From Olleya namhaensis (GTDB lineage Bacteria > Bacteroidota > Bacteroidia > Flavobacteriales > Flavobacteriaceae): a stretch of DNA of 64,000 bases. Below, one piece after another: positions 48,426-56,910 of the stretch (its first letter is position 1; every line of letters starts with the position of its first letter). The notes below the pieces were generated by a model. That model saw only the letters and a list, made by a program, of their open reading frames with translations. It searched no databases and had not been told where the DNA came from. The position numbers were made by a program, and so were the translations under genes. The stretch covers positions 124,001 to 188,000 of the forward strand of contig NZ_FORM01000005.1 of the NCBI RefSeq assembly GCF_900114005.1. The letters are read 5' to 3'.

Positions 48426-49190
48426 ATGGGTAAAATAATAGCAATTGCCAATCAAAAAGGAGGCGTTGGAAAAACAACAACCTCTGTTAACTTAGCAGCA
48501 TCACTAGGTGTTTTAGAAAAAAAAGTACTTTTAATTGACGCAGACCCACAAGCTAATGCAACCTCAGGTTTAGGTATAGATGTAGAGACCGTAGAAGTTG
48601 GTACCTACCAATTACTAGAGCATACCAATACAGCAAGAGAGGCCATTTTAAAAACAGAAACGCCTAACTTAGATATAATTCCATCGCATATAGATTTAGT
48701 TGCTATTGAGATAGAACTTGTAGATAAGGATCAACGCGAATACATGCTTAAAAAAGCATTACAAGAAATTAAAGACGACTACGATTATATATTAATTGAC
48801 TGTGCCCCATCTTTAGGCCTATTAACCTTAAATGCGTTAACTGCTGCAGATGCCGTAATTATACCAATCCAATGCGAGTATTTTGCATTAGAAGGTCTTG
48901 GTAAATTACTAAACACAGTAAAAAGTGTACAAAAAATACACAATCCAGATTTAGATATTGAAGGCTTATTACTAACCATGTACGATTCGCGTTTACGCTT
49001 ATCAAACCAAGTTGTAGAAGAAGTGCAAAAGCATTTTAACGATATGGTTTTTACAACCATTATACAACGTAACGTCAAGTTAAGTGAAGCACCAAGTTAT
49101 GGAGAAAGCATTATAAATTATGATGCGTCTAGTAAAGGTGCCAGCAATTATTTAAGTTTAGCGAAAGAAATTATTACAAAAAACTCCTAA
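48426..49190 (+). CDS. parA: Chromosome-partitioning ATPase ParA (Soj)
   Basis: Two hundred and fifty-four residues. Deviant Walker A KGGVGKTT (11-18), switch motif DADPQANATSGLG, and Walker B IDCAPSLGLLTLNAL. The N-terminus is short without a helix-turn-helix, as in chromosomal ParA/Soj. With ParB (four bases downstream) it moves replication origins apart. Chromosomal parAB genes usually lie near the origin of replication, which suggests this part of the window does too; recF further right fits. Confidence 0.96.
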   Translation: MGKIIAIANQKGGVGKTTTSVNLAASLGVLEKKVLLIDADPQANATSGLGIDVETVEVGTYQLLEHTNTAREAILKTETPNLDIIPSHIDLVAIEIELVDKDQREYMLKKALQEIKDDYDYILIDCAPSLGLLTLNALTAADAVIIPIQCEYFALEGLGKLLNTVKSVQKIHNPDLDIEGLLLTMYDSRLRLSNQVVEEVQKHFNDMVFTTIIQRNVKLSEAPSYGESIINYDASSKGASNYLSLAKEIITKNS

Positions 49191-49193
49191 TTT

Positions 49194-50102
49194 ATGGCGA
49201 AAGCAGTTAAAAAACAGGCTTTAGGACGCGGACTTTCTGCATTATTGAAAGACCCAGAAAATGATATACAATCTGCAAAAGATAAAAATGCAGACAAAGT
49301 AATAGGTAATATTGTAGAGTTGGATTTGGATTCGATTGAAATGAACCCGTTTCAACCACGTACCAATTTTAACGAGGAAACATTACGCGAGTTAGCCTCT
49401 TCTATTAAAGAATTAGGTGTTATCCAACCTATTACCGTAAGAAAATTAGGATTTGAAGATTACCAATTAGTCTCTGGAGAGCGTCGTTTTCGTGCTTCAA
49501 AATTAATTGGATTAAAAACAATCCCTGCTTACATTAGGATTGCGAATGATCAAGAAAGTCTTGAAATGGCTTTGGTGGAAAACATCCAACGTCAAGACTT
49601 AGACCCAATTGAAATAGCATTATCATACCAACGTTTAATTGACGAAATCCAGTTAACGCAAGAGCAAATGAGCGAGCGTGTTGGTAAAAAACGTAGTACA
49701 ATTGCTAACTATTTGCGTTTATTAAAACTAGATCCAATTATCCAAACGGGTATGCGCGATGGTTTTTTATCTATGGGACATGGTCGTGCTATTATAAATA
49801 TTGAAGATCAAAACGTACAATTAGATATATACGAAACTATTTTAAGCGAAAAATTATCTGTTAGAGACACAGAAACTTTGGTGCGTAACTACAACACAAC
49901 CAAAGAAGTAAAAGTACCAGCTAAAAAGGAAACAGAAGAATTGCCAAAATATGTTAAAAAAGGGATTAGCTCTTTTTCAGAATACTTTGGGCATAAAATA
50001 GACGTTAAAGTATCCAATAATGGTAAAGGAAAAATAACAATTCCTTTCCATTCTGAAGAAGATTTTAACCGTATCAAAAAGCTAGTTGAAGGTGGTAAAT
50101 AA
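49194..50102 (+). CDS. parB: Chromosome-partitioning protein ParB (Spo0J)
   Basis: Three hundred and two residues. N-terminal LGRGLSALL box, the CTP-binding/ParB nuclease-like domain with NPFQPRTNF, SSIKELGVIQPITVR and SGERRFRASKL, the ENIQRQDLDPIE stretch, and a helix-turn-helix (QEQMSERVGKKRSTIANYLRL, from about 160). The C-terminus is a short dimerisation region. It binds parS sites and slides on DNA using CTP. No parS sequence was recognised in this window. Confidence 0.96.
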   Translation: MAKAVKKQALGRGLSALLKDPENDIQSAKDKNADKVIGNIVELDLDSIEMNPFQPRTNFNEETLRELASSIKELGVIQPITVRKLGFEDYQLVSGERRFRASKLIGLKTIPAYIRIANDQESLEMALVENIQRQDLDPIEIALSYQRLIDEIQLTQEQMSERVGKKRSTIANYLRLLKLDPIIQTGMRDGFLSMGHGRAIINIEDQNVQLDIYETILSEKLSVRDTETLVRNYNTTKEVKVPAKKETEELPKYVKKGISSFSEYFGHKIDVKVSNNGKGKITIPFHSEEDFNRIKKLVEGGK

Positions 50103-50739
50103 GCCCTATTTTGTTTGTATTATATTCTGTTTATTTTGTGCATTATCTTTTGCTCAAGAGGAAACTACTGTCAAAAAAACAGATAGTACACAACAAACAG
50201 AAGACGTTACTAAAGTATTAAAGCAAAAGAAAAAAAAGAAAGCTGCTAAACCAGTTATCATAGATTCTACTGTCTTAAAACCACAAAAAGCTTACGATCC
50301 TTTAGCTCCGTCTAGAGCTGCATTTTACTCGGCAATATTACCTGGTTTAGGACAAGCTTATAATGGTAAATATTGGAAAATCCCTATTGTTTACGCTTTT
50401 ATAGGCGGTGGTATTTATGTTTATTTGGATAACAACAAGCAATACAATCGTGTTAGAGATGCTTACAAAAGGCGTTTGGCTGGATTTACGGATGACGAAT
50501 TTCAAGACAGACTAACTGATGATGCGCTAAGAGAAGCACAAAAAAACTACAGACGTAATAAAGAATTATCCTTACTTGTTACCGTTGGTTTATACGCACT
50601 AAACATTATTGATGCCAACGTAGATGCGCATTTATTGCAGTATAACATCAACGACGACTTAAGTTTACGACCGCATTATCAAATTGAAGAATTTGATAAT
50701 AAAGGACGTGTTGGACTATCTTTAAATTTCCAATTTTAA
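50086..50739 (+). CDS. DUF5683 domain protein
   Basis: Two hundred and seventeen residues from a TTG that overlaps parB by 17 bases; GTG at 50092 is an alternative. Signal peptide or anchor (YFVCIIFCLFCALSFAQ), a lysine-rich linker (KQKKKKKAAK), then the conserved DUF5683 region SRAAFYSAILPGLGQAYNGKYWKIPIVY (about 80-105) with membrane helices around 90-112 and 165-185. The family is typical of Bacteroidota and lies between parB and dapB in many of them. Function unknown. Confidence 0.88.
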   Translation: MKVVNKPYFVCIIFCLFCALSFAQEETTVKKTDSTQQTEDVTKVLKQKKKKKAAKPVIIDSTVLKPQKAYDPLAPSRAAFYSAILPGLGQAYNGKYWKIPIVYAFIGGGIYVYLDNNKQYNRVRDAYKRRLAGFTDDEFQDRLTDDALREAQKNYRRNKELSLLVTVGLYALNIIDANVDAHLLQYNINDDLSLRPHYQIEEFDNKGRVGLSLNFQF

Positions 50740-50746
50740 TACACTC

Positions 50747-51448
50747 ATGAAAATCGCTTTACTAGGCTATGGTAAAATGGGTAAAGCAATAGAAACTATT
50801 GCTTTACAACGTGGACACACCATAGTAATTAAAACCTCTCGAGACTCAGATTACAATATAAACGATGCAGATGTCGCTATAGATTTTAGCGTACCATCAG
50901 CAGCTTTTAATAATATTAGCAATTGCCTTAACAATCAAGTGCCTGTAATCTCTGGTACAACGGGTTGGTTAGAGCAATACGACGACATTGTTTCGCTTTG
51001 CGAAAAACAAAAAGGAGCCTTTATTTATGCTTCTAACTTTAGTTTAGGGGTTAATATATTTTTTGAATTAAACGAAACTTTAGCCAAAATGATGGCCAAG
51101 CTTAACGATTACAAGCTTGATATAGAAGAAATACACCACACCCAAAAACTTGATGCACCAAGTGGTACTGCAATTACTTTAGCCGAAGGTATTATTAAAA
51201 ACAATTCCGCGTATCAAGATTGGCAATTGGATACTGCCTCAGACAAAAACATTCCGATTATAGCAAAACGTATTCCTGAAGTACCTGGAACACATATTAT
51301 AAGCTACACCAGTCCGATTGATACTATTAAAATAGAACACGAAGCTCATAATAGAGAAGGTTTTGCTTTAGGTGCTGTGATAGCTGCTGAGTGGTTAGCG
51401 GATAAAACGGGCGTATTTACTATGAAAGATGTGTTAAATATTGGGTAA
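50747..51448 (+). CDS. dapB: 4-hydroxy-tetrahydrodipicolinate reductase
   Basis: Two hundred and thirty-three residues, the short form usual in Bacteroidota. Cofactor-binding GYGKMGKAIE (7-16), VAIDFSVPSA, SGTTGW, the catalytic EEIHHTQKLDAPSGTA block (His-His and Lys-x-x-x-PSGT) and the C-terminal HEAHNREGFALGA. It reduces dihydrodipicolinate on the lysine and diaminopimelate pathway, needed for peptidoglycan. Seven bases separate it from the upstream gene, indicating an operon with parAB. Confidence 0.96.
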   Translation: MKIALLGYGKMGKAIETIALQRGHTIVIKTSRDSDYNINDADVAIDFSVPSAAFNNISNCLNNQVPVISGTTGWLEQYDDIVSLCEKQKGAFIYASNFSLGVNIFFELNETLAKMMAKLNDYKLDIEEIHHTQKLDAPSGTAITLAEGIIKNNSAYQDWQLDTASDKNIPIIAKRIPEVPGTHIISYTSPIDTIKIEHEAHNREGFALGAVIAAEWLADKTGVFTMKDVLNIG

Positions 51449-51511
51449 CTTTAATAAATTTAACAACATTTGCAACAATCAACTTATCAATAGACAATAA
51501 TTATTACAACT

Positions 51512-53197
51512 ATGGACGTTACACAGTGGATTATCTTTTTCTTAGTTATTCAAGTTTTACATGGATTAGCCACGTGGAAATTATATAAAAAAGCGGATAG
51601 ACAAGCATGGGAAGCCTTTGTACCTGTTTACAATGCTGTAATATTAATGAAAATTATTAATAGACCTTGGTGGTGGACCATTCTATTATTTTTACCAATT
51701 GTAAATCTTATTTTATTCCCTGTTGTTTGGGTTGAGATTGCTAGAAGCTATGGTAAGAATTCGGCATTAGATACATTCCTTGCTATTTTTACATTCGGAT
51801 TTTACAGCTTTTATTTAAACTATGTAGCAACGGATGTTACGCATAAAAAAGACAGAGATTTACAACCAAGAACAGAATTAGGAGATTGGGTTAGCTCTAT
51901 TTTATTTGCTATTGTTGCGGCTACCATTGTACACACGTATATTATACAACCTTTTGTTATACCAAGTTCTTCTTTAGAAAAAACCTTATTAGTCGGCGAC
52001 TTTTTATTGGTAAGCAAACTACATTATGGTCCCAGAGCGCCACAAACTACGGTTGCTGTCCCGATGATACATGATGCCATTCCTGGTACAACAACACCTT
52101 CTTATTTTAAATTTCCGCAGTTACCAAAATTCAGATTACCTGCATTTCAGAATATAAAACGTAATGATATTGTTGTGTTTAACTGGCCTGTAGATACTTT
52201 AGTAGAAATTAACAAACCATACGGAGCAGTCCGTCATAAACCTATTGACAAAAAAACCAACTACGTAAAGCGTTGTGTTGGATTACCTGGAGATAACCTA
52301 TCTATTAAAGATGGTTACGTTTATATTGACGGTGTTAAAAATGAATTACCAGACAGAGCTAAGCTTCAATTTTTTAATTTAGTTGAAACTAATACACCTT
52401 TAAATCAAGAATTTATTGATCAGTACAAACTTACTGAATGGGGACAAGTAAAAAGTATAAGTACTGCTAGATGGAATGATGACAAAGTTCAAAATTTAGT
52501 TAAAGCAAAAGGGTATCAGTTTGAGGTTATAAAACAAGATTCTGTAAAAACAATCCTTTTAGGAAGTGCAGAAAATGAGTTTATGAAAATAATGGGCATG
52601 TCCATTGAAAGTAATGCGGTATATGCAAATATGACCGATGACCTAGCGTCTGCGATGCGTACCGATCCTTACGTTAAAGAAATTACTAAACAACTATCTT
52701 CTAGCACTACAGAAAACATTTTTCCTAACACACCAGGTTATACTTGGAACAGAGACAACTTTGGTCCTATTTACATTCCTGAAGCGGGTAAGACTGTTGC
52801 ATTAACTATAGAGAATTTACCACTTTATAAACGTGCTATAACGGTTTACGAAGGTAATACGCTTAAGGTTAACGGTAACCAGATATCAATTAACGGAGAC
52901 GTTGTAGACTCTTATACGTTTAAACAAGATTACTACTGGATGATGGGAGATAACAGACACAACTCTCAGGATGCTAGAATGTGGGGATTTGTTCCTTTTG
53001 ATCACGTAGTTGGAAAACCTGTTTTTGTATGGATGAGTTGGGATACCAATGGAAAAGGTATTAATAAAATACGTTGGGAAAGACTTTTTACAACCGTTGG
53101 TGGTGAAGGTAAATTAACGTCTTACTTTATTCCTTTTTTAGTGCTATTAGGACTAATTTTTGGATACAATAAATTTAAAAAACGTAAAAACGCTTAA
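51512..53197 (+). CDS. lepB: Signal peptidase I (large flavobacterial form)
   Basis: A 561-residue protein, larger than E. coli LepB. The first 110 residues hold about three membrane helices and a DUF5684-like region (WEAFVPVYNAVILMKIINRP); another helix at about 128-148 precedes the protease. Catalytic serine S154 lies in VIPSSSLEKTLLVGDF and lysine K253 in NYVKRCVGLPGDNLSI, aligning with E. coli S90 and K145. A long insertion (about 280-430) lies between box D and the final YWMMGDNRHNSQDARMWG block. It removes signal peptides of exported proteins. Confidence 0.95.
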   Translation: MDVTQWIIFFLVIQVLHGLATWKLYKKADRQAWEAFVPVYNAVILMKIINRPWWWTILLFLPIVNLILFPVVWVEIARSYGKNSALDTFLAIFTFGFYSFYLNYVATDVTHKKDRDLQPRTELGDWVSSILFAIVAATIVHTYIIQPFVIPSSSLEKTLLVGDFLLVSKLHYGPRAPQTTVAVPMIHDAIPGTTTPSYFKFPQLPKFRLPAFQNIKRNDIVVFNWPVDTLVEINKPYGAVRHKPIDKKTNYVKRCVGLPGDNLSIKDGYVYIDGVKNELPDRAKLQFFNLVETNTPLNQEFIDQYKLTEWGQVKSISTARWNDDKVQNLVKAKGYQFEVIKQDSVKTILLGSAENEFMKIMGMSIESNAVYANMTDDLASAMRTDPYVKEITKQLSSSTTENIFPNTPGYTWNRDNFGPIYIPEAGKTVALTIENLPLYKRAITVYEGNTLKVNGNQISINGDVVDSYTFKQDYYWMMGDNRHNSQDARMWGFVPFDHVVGKPVFVWMSWDTNGKGINKIRWERLFTTVGGEGKLTSYFIPFLVLLGLIFGYNKFKKRKNA

Positions 53198-53253
53198 ACA
53201 ATATATTAGTTAGCATGACTGCGAAACTGAGGGTTTAAACATTCTATTTAAAA

Positions 53254-53871
53254 ATGAACATTCTATTACATCCGACATACTTCCCAAGCATAGCACAATT
53301 TGTAGCTATCGCACAAGCGGATAGTGTGACCTTTGAAATGTTTGATAATTTTCAGAAGCAAACCTACAGAAACCGTTCTTACATTTATGGCGCTAATGGA
53401 AAACTAAAATTAAGTGTCCCAGTAATACACACACACAAAGAGCGCCAACTATACAAAGATGTCAAAATTAGTGACACAGAAAAATGGCAATTAATTCAGT
53501 GGAAAAGTTTAGAATCCGCATATAAAACCTCTCCTTTTTTCGAGTTTTATGAAGACGAGCTTAAACCGCTTTTTACAACTCCATCAGCATCTATATTTGA
53601 TCATAATATCAAATGCTTTCAGGTTATTTTAGATTGTTTACAGTTAGATGTGCCTGTAAAGTACACGTCTGAGTATGAAAAAGCACCTGTAGGTCTAAAA
53701 GACTATAGAGCTTTAGCAAATGCTAGACAAGAGCAACAACTAACATTAGAATCATATACACAAGTTTTTAGTATCAAACACGGTTATATTAGTAACTTAA
53801 GTATTTTAGATTTACTTTTTAATGAAGGTACTAATGCCCTAAGTTATTTAGAAGCGCAACAATTACCTTAA
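53254..53871 (+). CDS. WbqC family protein
   Basis: Two hundred and five residues. Typical WbqC opening HPTYFPSIAQFVAIAQADSVTFE with FQKQTYRNRSYIYGANGKLKLSVPV (about 5-55; both blocks quoted in part only), and the GYISNLSILDLLFNEG close near the end. WbqC-like proteins occur in polysaccharide gene clusters and next to lepB in Bacteroidota; the enzymatic role is unproven. It starts 56 bases after lepB and abuts a DUF6122 gene. Confidence 0.88.
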   Translation: MNILLHPTYFPSIAQFVAIAQADSVTFEMFDNFQKQTYRNRSYIYGANGKLKLSVPVIHTHKERQLYKDVKISDTEKWQLIQWKSLESAYKTSPFFEFYEDELKPLFTTPSASIFDHNIKCFQVILDCLQLDVPVKYTSEYEKAPVGLKDYRALANARQEQQLTLESYTQVFSIKHGYISNLSILDLLFNEGTNALSYLEAQQLP

Positions 53872-54180
53872 ATGATTAGACCATTTTTACACTACGGAAT
53901 ACACTTTGGTCTACCACTAATAATAGCGTTACTATTTTTTAAAGGCACTTGGAAGAAAGCTTATATAATTATGGTTTTAGGGATGCTAATAGATCTTGAC
54001 CATTTATTAGCCTCACCCATTTTCTCAGCTAACAGATGTAGTATTAACTTCCATCCGTTACATAGCTATTACGCTATAGCAGTATACGTTGCTTTACTTA
54101 TACCAAAAAAAACCAGATTAGTAGGTCTTGGATTAGTTATTCATATCCTTGCAGATACTACCGATTGTTGGTTAATGTAA
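53872..54180 (+). CDS. DUF6122 family membrane protein
   Basis: One hundred and two residues with three or four membrane helices (about 8-24, 29-45, 63-80, 84-98). The pattern FLHYGIHFGLPLIIALLFFK and MLIDLDHLLASPIFSANRCS, FHPLHSYYA is typical of DUF6122, with conserved aspartates and histidines (DLDH, HPLH) that resemble metal-binding membrane hydrolases. It starts directly after the wbqC stop. Function unknown. It converges with the endonuclease-like gene one base away. Confidence 0.82.
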   Translation: MIRPFLHYGIHFGLPLIIALLFFKGTWKKAYIIMVLGMLIDLDHLLASPIFSANRCSINFHPLHSYYAIAVYVALLIPKKTRLVGLGLVIHILADTTDCWLM

Positions 54181-54181
54181 A

Positions 54182-55198
54182 TTAGAAAGACACTTTGGTC
54201 ATGATTGGAAAATGATCAGAATACTCCACATCATAAGTTTTAAAACTATCGACACTATAAGATTTATCTATTAATAGAAAGTCTATACGCACTGGAAAAA
54301 ACTTGAAGTTATACGTGCGCCCAAAACCGTTACCTTGTTGCTTAAAAGCATCTTTCATGTCTGCTTTAATAGTCTTATAAACGTATGAGAATGCAGAATT
54401 ATTAAAATCGCCACAGATAATAACCTTGTATGGGCTTTTATTTTTGTGCTCTAAAAATAGTTTGGCTTGACTTTGCTGTAGTTTAAACGTCTCTCCTATT
54501 CCGTTTATTAGTTTTTCAGAATTCTCCGTTGTTAAACTTTGCACTCTAGGATCAATACGCAGCGATTGCAAGTGTAAATTATAAATCCTAACCGTATCCT
54601 TGCCTTTTACAATATCAGCAAAAATAGCGTTGTTTGCTGTATTAGGAAAAGCAACAGATCCAGAGTTAATAATTGGAAATTGAGAGAAAATAGCCTGTCC
54701 CATTTTAATCTTGTTACCCTCTAACTTTTCGTATTTATATTTATAAAACGAAAAATCGACATCGGCTTGTTTATGATACTCTTGAATACTTAAAATTTGC
54801 GGGTTTTCTTTTTTAACAAAGTCGACTAATTGTTCAGGAATCCCTTTTTCAGGAATCCAATCATAAAGGTTAAATAAACGCACATTATAGTTCATCACAG
54901 ATAAACTATCTGTTTCGTCTTCTTCCCAATTAGAAAACTTATATAAAGACCCGAATAAAAAATAACCGATAGAAATTACAACCAAAGACAACATTAGTTG
55001 CTTTTTTATTTTAAATAGCCAATACACAAAAAACAAAACATTAAGTAGTATTAGAAAAGGTACGCCTAAACTTAGTACAGATAATGTGGCAAATGTTTTT
55101 GGTGGCACATGCGGTAATACGTAAGAAAGCAACAATAAAAAGGCCACAACAGAATTAACGAAGAAGACAACTTTCTCTAAAAATTTTAACTTCTTCAT
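54182..55198 (-). CDS. Endonuclease/exonuclease/phosphatase family membrane protein
   Basis: Three hundred and thirty-eight residues. Three N-terminal membrane helices (about 10-29, 37-60, 68-88) precede an EEP domain: VMNYNVRLFNL, QEYHKQ (catalytic E), YNLHLQSL, ICGDFNNSAFSYVYK (catalytic D/N) and DFLLIDKSY with YSDHFPIM (terminal SDH). The fold hydrolyses phosphoesters of DNA, lipids or sugars; in membrane-anchored members the substrate is usually unknown. Last gene of the minus-strand mutL/rhomboid operon. Confidence 0.88.
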   Translation of the reverse strand: MKKLKFLEKVVFFVNSVVAFLLLLSYVLPHVPPKTFATLSVLSLGVPFLILLNVLFFVYWLFKIKKQLMLSLVVISIGYFLFGSLYKFSNWEEDETDSLSVMNYNVRLFNLYDWIPEKGIPEQLVDFVKKENPQILSIQEYHKQADVDFSFYKYKYEKLEGNKIKMGQAIFSQFPIINSGSVAFPNTANNAIFADIVKGKDTVRIYNLHLQSLRIDPRVQSLTTENSEKLINGIGETFKLQQSQAKLFLEHKNKSPYKVIICGDFNNSAFSYVYKTIKADMKDAFKQQGNGFGRTYNFKFFPVRIDFLLIDKSYSVDSFKTYDVEYSDHFPIMTKVSF

Positions 55199-55212
55199 AT
55201 ATTATATCACTA

Positions 55213-56079
55213 CTATTTACCTGCTTTAAATAAAAATTCTTTTTCGTCTTTAGACAAGCTATCATAACCACTTTTACTAATCTTATCTAAAATAATATCT
55301 ACTTTTTTCTGATTATTAAATTGGTTAAATTCTTCTTTCTTAAATCCAGCCACTTTACTTTTTCTGTGTACTGTTTTCATGTTAGCTTTTTTTGTTGTCT
55401 TTGTTGCTTTAAATAGAGAAGATACCCAATCCATAAAATGACTAAACCCCTTACCTATATCTTGACCTTTAGCTAATTGATTAGCATATAAAAACCCCAA
55501 AGCTGCACCACCTAAATGTGCTAAGTTACCGCCAGCATTACTACCACTTAAAACGTTTAAAACGTCCAATCCAATTAAAAACGCACCAATCCACCATAAC
55601 TTTAAATTAAAGGTAAAAAACCGAATGTCCTTGTTTGGCATATAAGCACATAAAAATATAAGAATTGCTCTAACACCAGCAGATGCTCCAATTAAATACG
55701 CCGGTTGTAAAAAGACTTTAGGTAATAAATTATAACCTAATAAAAAGGCCAATCCACCTGAAATAATACCCATAAAGTAGATATTAAGCGCCATTTTAGG
55801 ACTAAATAAATTAAGCATGATTCTACCTAAAAAGTAAAGCCATAACATATTAAATAGCATGTGTAACGGATCAAAATGAATAAACCCGTAAGTAATAATT
55901 GTCCAAGGTTTATACAAAAAACCTGTAAAATCACTTGGTAAACGTAACCAAACAAATAGCACAGGAACCAAACGTCTAAACAATAAGGCAAACAAAAACA
56001 CAACAGCATTAATGGCTATAATTTTCTCTAAGACATTAAGTCTAGCGTACTTGTATTTTAGCTGCTCTATCTGATTCAT
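55213..56079 (-). CDS. Rhomboid family intramembrane serine protease
   Basis: Two hundred and eighty-eight residues with six membrane helices. The catalytic dyad is S133 (GASAGVRA) and H188 (GGNLAHLGGAALGF); the HFDPLHMLFNMLWL loop is typical. A soluble basic C-terminal tail (about 205-288) ends in a helical stretch KISKSGYDSLSKDEKEFLF, seen in many Bacteroidota rhomboids. It would cut membrane proteins within the bilayer. Its ATG directly abuts the stop of a second rhomboid gene. Confidence 0.93.
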   Translation of the reverse strand: MNQIEQLKYKYARLNVLEKIIAINAVVFLFALLFRRLVPVLFVWLRLPSDFTGFLYKPWTIITYGFIHFDPLHMLFNMLWLYFLGRIMLNLFSPKMALNIYFMGIISGGLAFLLGYNLLPKVFLQPAYLIGASAGVRAILIFLCAYMPNKDIRFFTFNLKLWWIGAFLIGLDVLNVLSGSNAGGNLAHLGGAALGFLYANQLAKGQDIGKGFSHFMDWVSSLFKATKTTKKANMKTVHRKSKVAGFKKEEFNQFNNQKKVDIILDKISKSGYDSLSKDEKEFLFKAGK

Positions 56080-56907
56080 CTATCTATCCCAACGATTTTT
56101 ATTAAATTGTGTTTTACGCCAGTACCACATAATAACAAACCCCATAATAGCACCACCAACGTGAGCCAAATAGGCTGTATTACTAGGGCTAAAAAAGGAC
56201 TGTCCTGTAAACGCTGATATAACATCTAAAAGTATAATACCAGGTATAAAATATTTTGCTTTGATTGGGATTGGTAAAAATAGCATCATAAGCTCAGCAT
56301 TAGGATTCATCATACCAAAAGCCGCTAAGATTCCCATAATACAACCAGAAGCTCCCACCATTGTACTGTTATTAATTAAAACATTTGTTTCAAATAACGA
56401 CTGCACAACAGATTGATTAATCAAACTTGCATTAATATTATTTTCAGCCAAATAGGTTGTTAACTGTTGTTGTAACAACTGCCCTGTATACTGATTTCCA
56501 TCTAAAATATTAAAATTTATAATATCATTAATTGCTGATTTACTAAGCCCAGATTCAAGTAAACTTTTTAGAGCAGGCAAATAATCCCAATAATAACCTG
56601 ACAACTGAAACAGTACGGCTGCTAAGCCTGCTGAGAAGTATAAAAACAAGAATTTGTTTCGTCCTAAACGCTGTTCTACCGGTCCACCAAACATCCACAA
56701 CGCAAACATATTAAATAGCAAGTGTGTAAAACCACCATGCATAAACATGTGCGTCACCACTTGCCAAGGTTTAAAAGCATCACTTGCAGGAAAATGCATT
56801 GCAAATAAATCATAAAACAAACGTCCGTCTCCAACCGTCATCGTACCAACAAACATTAGTACGTTTATGATAATTAAATGCTTAACTGTATCTGTTATTC
56901 TCATCAT
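56080..56907 (-). CDS. Second rhomboid family intramembrane serine protease
   Basis: Two hundred and seventy-five residues with six membrane helices; catalytic S187 (VGASGCIMGILAAFG) and H249 (YLAHVGGAIMGF), plus HGGFTHLLFNMFAL after helix 1. Between helices 3 and 4 lies an unusual hydrophilic insertion (about 107-182, containing SAINDIINFNILDGNQY) that is absent in the neighbouring rhomboid. A second in-frame ATG at 56904 is equally possible. Located four bases after mutL and one base before the other rhomboid gene. Confidence 0.92.
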   Translation of the reverse strand: MMRITDTVKHLIIINVLMFVGTMTVGDGRLFYDLFAMHFPASDAFKPWQVVTHMFMHGGFTHLLFNMFALWMFGGPVEQRLGRNKFLFLYFSAGLAAVLFQLSGYYWDYLPALKSLLESGLSKSAINDIINFNILDGNQYTGQLLQQQLTTYLAENNINASLINQSVVQSLFETNVLINNSTMVGASGCIMGILAAFGMMNPNAELMMLFLPIPIKAKYFIPGIILLDVISAFTGQSFFSPSNTAYLAHVGGAIMGFVIMWYWRKTQFNKNRWDR

Positions 56908-56910
56908 AAC

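Noticed and set aside
47793-50102. parS site near parAB
   Set aside because: No TGTTTCACGTGAAACA-like 16-mer was found by eye.
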